NCBI RefSeq assembly: GCF_000328475.2
Contig: NC_026484.1
Span: 682,001-746,000, forward strand
From: Mycosarcoma maydis
Taxonomy: Eukaryota > Basidiomycota > Ustilaginomycetes > Ustilaginales
Reading direction: 5' to 3'
DNA: 64,000 nt
Part shown: positions 61,869 to 64,000 of the stretch, in pieces
How positions within the stretch are numbered: position 1 is the stretch's first letter
Layout: each line of letters starts with the position of its first letter
Made by a program: the position numbers and the translations under genes
The notes under the pieces: generated by a model
The model's input: only the letters and a program-made list of their open reading frames with translations
Told to the model about the DNA's origin: nothing
Databases searched by the model: none

Positions 61869-63209
61869 CTAAACGGGAACAATGACCTTGAGAAGCTGGC
61901 GCTCCCACGCGCGCAATCCTTCCGCATCACGTGCCGATTTGAATTGTGCATCGGTCGCTTCTCGCTTCATTTCGGCAATGGCGTCTGCGAACACGCTCCA
62001 ATCGATGCAATTGCCGTTGATGCTTGGCTTGTCGTCAGAGGATGGCGTGTTGATGGACCATTCACCTTGACGTGTGCGGGTGAGAGTCTGGACGTGGGCG
62101 GCAGATCCAGCAGCGAGCGCAAGGTCGTGCACGATGGATCGCACGTATGTGCCCGAAGATACGGTCATCTCGAGTACAAATGCAGGTGGTCCCGCCGGGT
62201 CGGCTTGTGACTCGCTGTTTTCCGTGGCTGATGAATTGGCATCTGCAGTCGTTGGTGATTTCTGCCACGAGGTCGTGATGGTCGACGCACTCTCTTCTGG
62301 CTCTTGAGGCGCAGTTGCGTCGACCTCCTTAACGGTATCAGTCTGGCCTTCTTTGCGGCCTGCCATATGGAGCACCCTGCCTACCAATGCCTTGTCCTCT
62401 GGTGGTACCTCGCGTTGCGGCTCTTTGAATGCGTGCTTGCCAGGCTCTAGCCAGTCGACCAACCGCAACTCGTGGATGGTAACTCTTCGCGCTTCAATAG
62501 GCCGAGGCAACGGCAGGTTCTCTCTGGCATACTCGAACAGCCTCTTGCCATCCATCCGTACCGCCGAGTACAGCGGCGGGATCTGCAAAACTGCACCCGT
62601 GAATCTGGGCAAGAGATGCGCAATCATCTGCGGTGTAACATGATCGAACGGCTTCCTTGTGAGAATGGGATCGCAAGAGTCGTACGAGGTGGTTGCAGAC
62701 CCAAGCAGACCAGTGCTTCGATACTCTTTGGTACAGTCAAGGTACTTTTGTAGGTGTTTGGTTCCGTTGCCCACACCAATCACCAAAACACCGTCAGCAA
62801 GAGGGTCGAGCGTCCCGCCTTGGCCGATCTTAGGAGCGCCGGCTACACCACCGGCCCATTTTGCTTTCCCTTTGGCGCCAAACTTGCCACGCTTTCGACT
62901 CTTATCGTTGACTCGATTACCATCAGCATCTGCAAAGAGTGGCGAGGTTGCGAAAAGGGGCTTGAGATCGTCGAGCAGCGACATGGACGTCGGGCCGCTA
63001 GGCTTGTTGATTCCAAAAATACCCGATAGCGGGCGTGCTGACGCAGAAGCTGCAGCAGAAGAGGTCACTGAGCGGACAGCATTGTGTATGGGTCTCACTG
63101 CTGACATTTTGCTGACAGTTTTCTCCTGGAATTGATGGTTCGTAGGTGGATCGACAACAAGTGTATGGGGAGCGACTAGATTGTTTGACACGTCGTCTTG
63201 CACAGACAT
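61869..63209 (-). CDS. PUS4: tRNA pseudouridine-55 synthase (TruB/Pus4 family)
   Basis: From the first ATG at 63209 the protein has 446 residues; codons further upstream reach only a GTG. ATG at 63107 is an alternative. GIFGINKPSGPTSMSLLDDL opens the TruB fold. GQGGTLDPLADGVLVIGVG holds the catalytic Asp near residue 133. KEYRSTGLLGSATTSYDSCD, QIPPLYSAVRMDGKRLFEYA and the C-terminal SSGTYVRSIVHDLALAAGS are further family blocks. A Lys/Gly-rich insertion (KSRKRGKFGAKGKAKW) precedes the active site, and an acidic Ser/Thr-rich insertion near residues 300-345 separates the conserved blocks. Pus4 makes the universal pseudouridine at position 55 of the T loop of nuclear and mitochondrial tRNAs. It is head-to-head with RPC3. 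Confidence 0.93.
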   Translation of the reverse strand: MSVQDDVSNNLVAPHTLVVDPPTNHQFQEKTVSKMSAVRPIHNAVRSVTSSAAASASARPLSGIFGINKPSGPTSMSLLDDLKPLFATSPLFADADGNRVNDKSRKRGKFGAKGKAKWAGGVAGAPKIGQGGTLDPLADGVLVIGVGNGTKHLQKYLDCTKEYRSTGLLGSATTSYDSCDPILTRKPFDHVTPQMIAHLLPRFTGAVLQIPPLYSAVRMDGKRLFEYARENLPLPRPIEARRVTIHELRLVDWLEPGKHAFKEPQREVPPEDKALVGRVLHMAGRKEGQTDTVKEVDATAPQEPEESASTITTSWQKSPTTADANSSATENSESQADPAGPPAFVLEMTVSSGTYVRSIVHDLALAAGSAAHVQTLTRTRQGEWSINTPSSDDKPSINGNCIDWSVFADAIAEMKREATDAQFKSARDAEGLRAWERQLLKVIVPV

Positions 63210-63804
63210 TGTCGAGTGTCTAGGACCAAGCAGCGGGATGCTTTCGACGCATGCAGCAAACGTGTTTGACTGCGGGCAAAGATGGTGTTGGTTGTTGGTC
63301 GTTGCACGATGATGGTGAAACAGCAAGGCTTCAAGAACAAGATCAAACCAACAGAGCACAAAGTGGAGCTAACACTCATCACTCACACCGAGTAACCGCG
63401 TTTTCTTCCAAACAAAAAAACAAAAAAGAATCGGCGATCGGATCGAGCTTTGATTGTTACCTCCACGCTGAGCCAAAAGAAAAAGAAGAAAAAGAAAAGA
63501 AAAAAAAAAAGTTGGGAGTGTACGACAAATGTACAAAGCACCACCAGAAAGGTGTCACACTCTCATCTTACTCTCAGTCTCCACTCATCCCACATCGTTT
63601 TCAAGCTGATCGGTGTCGGCAGCTATCGAGCATCATCTCGATCGCCGCATCACCTGCAATCCTTGATTTGGTTGCGTCGCCATGGCGCTTTGATCTTGTC
63701 GCGCACACACATAAAGATCTACCCACTGGCTCATCGATAATTCGCGTACAGAGCAGTGCGATCGTGATCGTCGCCGCCTGTCGAGGCTTGGCAGATCTTG
63801 TACC
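63210..63804. promoter_or_regulatory. Divergent region between PUS4 and RPC3
   Basis: It holds an A-rich tract (about 63410-63430 and 63477-63511, with AAAG/AAAAAG runs) and no frame with domain support. The heptamer motif common in other divergent regions is absent here as far as I can see. Confidence 0.5.
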
Positions 63805-64000
63805 ATGTCGTCCACGGCGCATTCGCCACAAAAGATCAAGCTCTGCGAGCATATCTTGCTCCAGCACTTTGGTCCTATCGCTGCGCGGGTTGGCGCGCTT
63901 TTGCTCAAACGTGGTCGGTTGACAATCCGCGAAATCAGTCGCTTCCTCAACCAGCAACCCACTCGAACTAACCGCGGCCCCATTGATCCTTTCAGCAACC
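63805..64000 (+). CDS. RNA polymerase III subunit RPC3/RPC82 (5' end only)
   Basis: ATG at 63805 in a good context (GTACCATGT) opens 65 codons up to the window edge. KIKLCEHILLQHFGPIAARV then GALLLKRGRLTIREISRFLN matches the N-terminal winged-helix region of RPC3/RPC82 (human POLR3C), where LCE(L/H)ILxxHFG and an xLLxxGRLTLxEI pattern are diagnostic. The subunit helps form the RPC3-RPC6-RPC7 heterotrimer that acts in initiation of Pol III transcription. Only the first domain is visible. Confidence 0.85.
   Translation, partial: MSSTAHSPQKIKLCEHILLQHFGPIAARVGALLLKRGRLTIREISRFLNQQPTRTNRGPIDPFSN

Overview
The window is nuclear DNA of a filamentous or dimorphic basidiomycete, most likely a smut fungus (Ustilaginales: Ustilago, Sporisorium, Pseudozyma or a relative). 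The assignment rests on eukaryotic gene content (complex I MWFE subunit, Dsl1-complex RINT1/TIP20, RNA polymerase III RPC3, HSF, Kre6/Skn1 glucan-synthesis protein, chitin synthase with a DEK-C tail). It also rests on mostly intronless large reading frames with occasional introns of about 90-130 nt, pyrimidine-rich leaders, and a cysteine-containing secreted protein of candidate-effector type. The genus is inference; no database was searched.

Layout. 1-2507 (-) is a 3'-truncated SH3-SAM polarity scaffold of the Boi/Pob1 type. 3985-5814 (-) is DPH1 of diphthamide synthesis. A 5.6 kb stretch without a recognisable gene precedes a Zn2Cys6 transcription factor (11464-12927, +). Next are a Kre6/Skn1 GH16 protein (13498-15381, -), a nuclear-type coiled-coil protein (16112-17008, -), the three-exon MWFE gene (17488-17962, +), RINT1/TIP20 (18205-21261, -) and a Bsd2/Ndfip adaptor (22057-24000, +). 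From 24 to 29.5 kb the only supported gene is a secreted orphan protein (25163-26023, -). An ABCC transporter (29527-34788, +) is followed by a gene-poor gap and an AAAP amino-acid permease (37197-39071, -). After another 3.3 kb gap come a three-exon small membrane protein (42430-43243, +), a probable Aim19-like protein (43435-44382, -), a chitin synthase (46383-49925, +) and a heat shock factor (52100-55372, +). The right end is dense: COQ3 with a hidden first exon (57136-58328, -), a HIT hydrolase (59147-59737, +), tRNA-Thr(AGU) (59896-59967, -), a two-exon alpha/beta hydrolase of monoglyceride-lipase type (60610-61724, +), Pus4/TruB (61869-63209, -) and the 5' end of RPC3 (63805 onward, +).

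Several products share themes: cell wall and polarity (Boi-type scaffold, Kre6/Skn1, chitin synthase), mitochondria (MWFE, COQ3, perhaps the Aim19-like protein), ER/Golgi traffic (RINT1, Bsd2) and translation or RNA (DPH1, tRNA-Thr, Pus4, RPC3). There is no operon-like organisation. Four gene pairs are head-to-head over short intergenic regions.

The most unusual signal lies between genes. About a dozen short tandem arrays have quite different unit sequences but the same 7-bp period. One of these heptamers, ATTCACG/CGTGAAT, also occurs as dozens of single copies and in four exact copies of the 13-bp inverted repeat TCACGAWTCGTGA. Also notable are an intronless secreted-protein gene with a 28-nt genomic poly(A) tract just beyond its stop, and long leaders lacking AUG.
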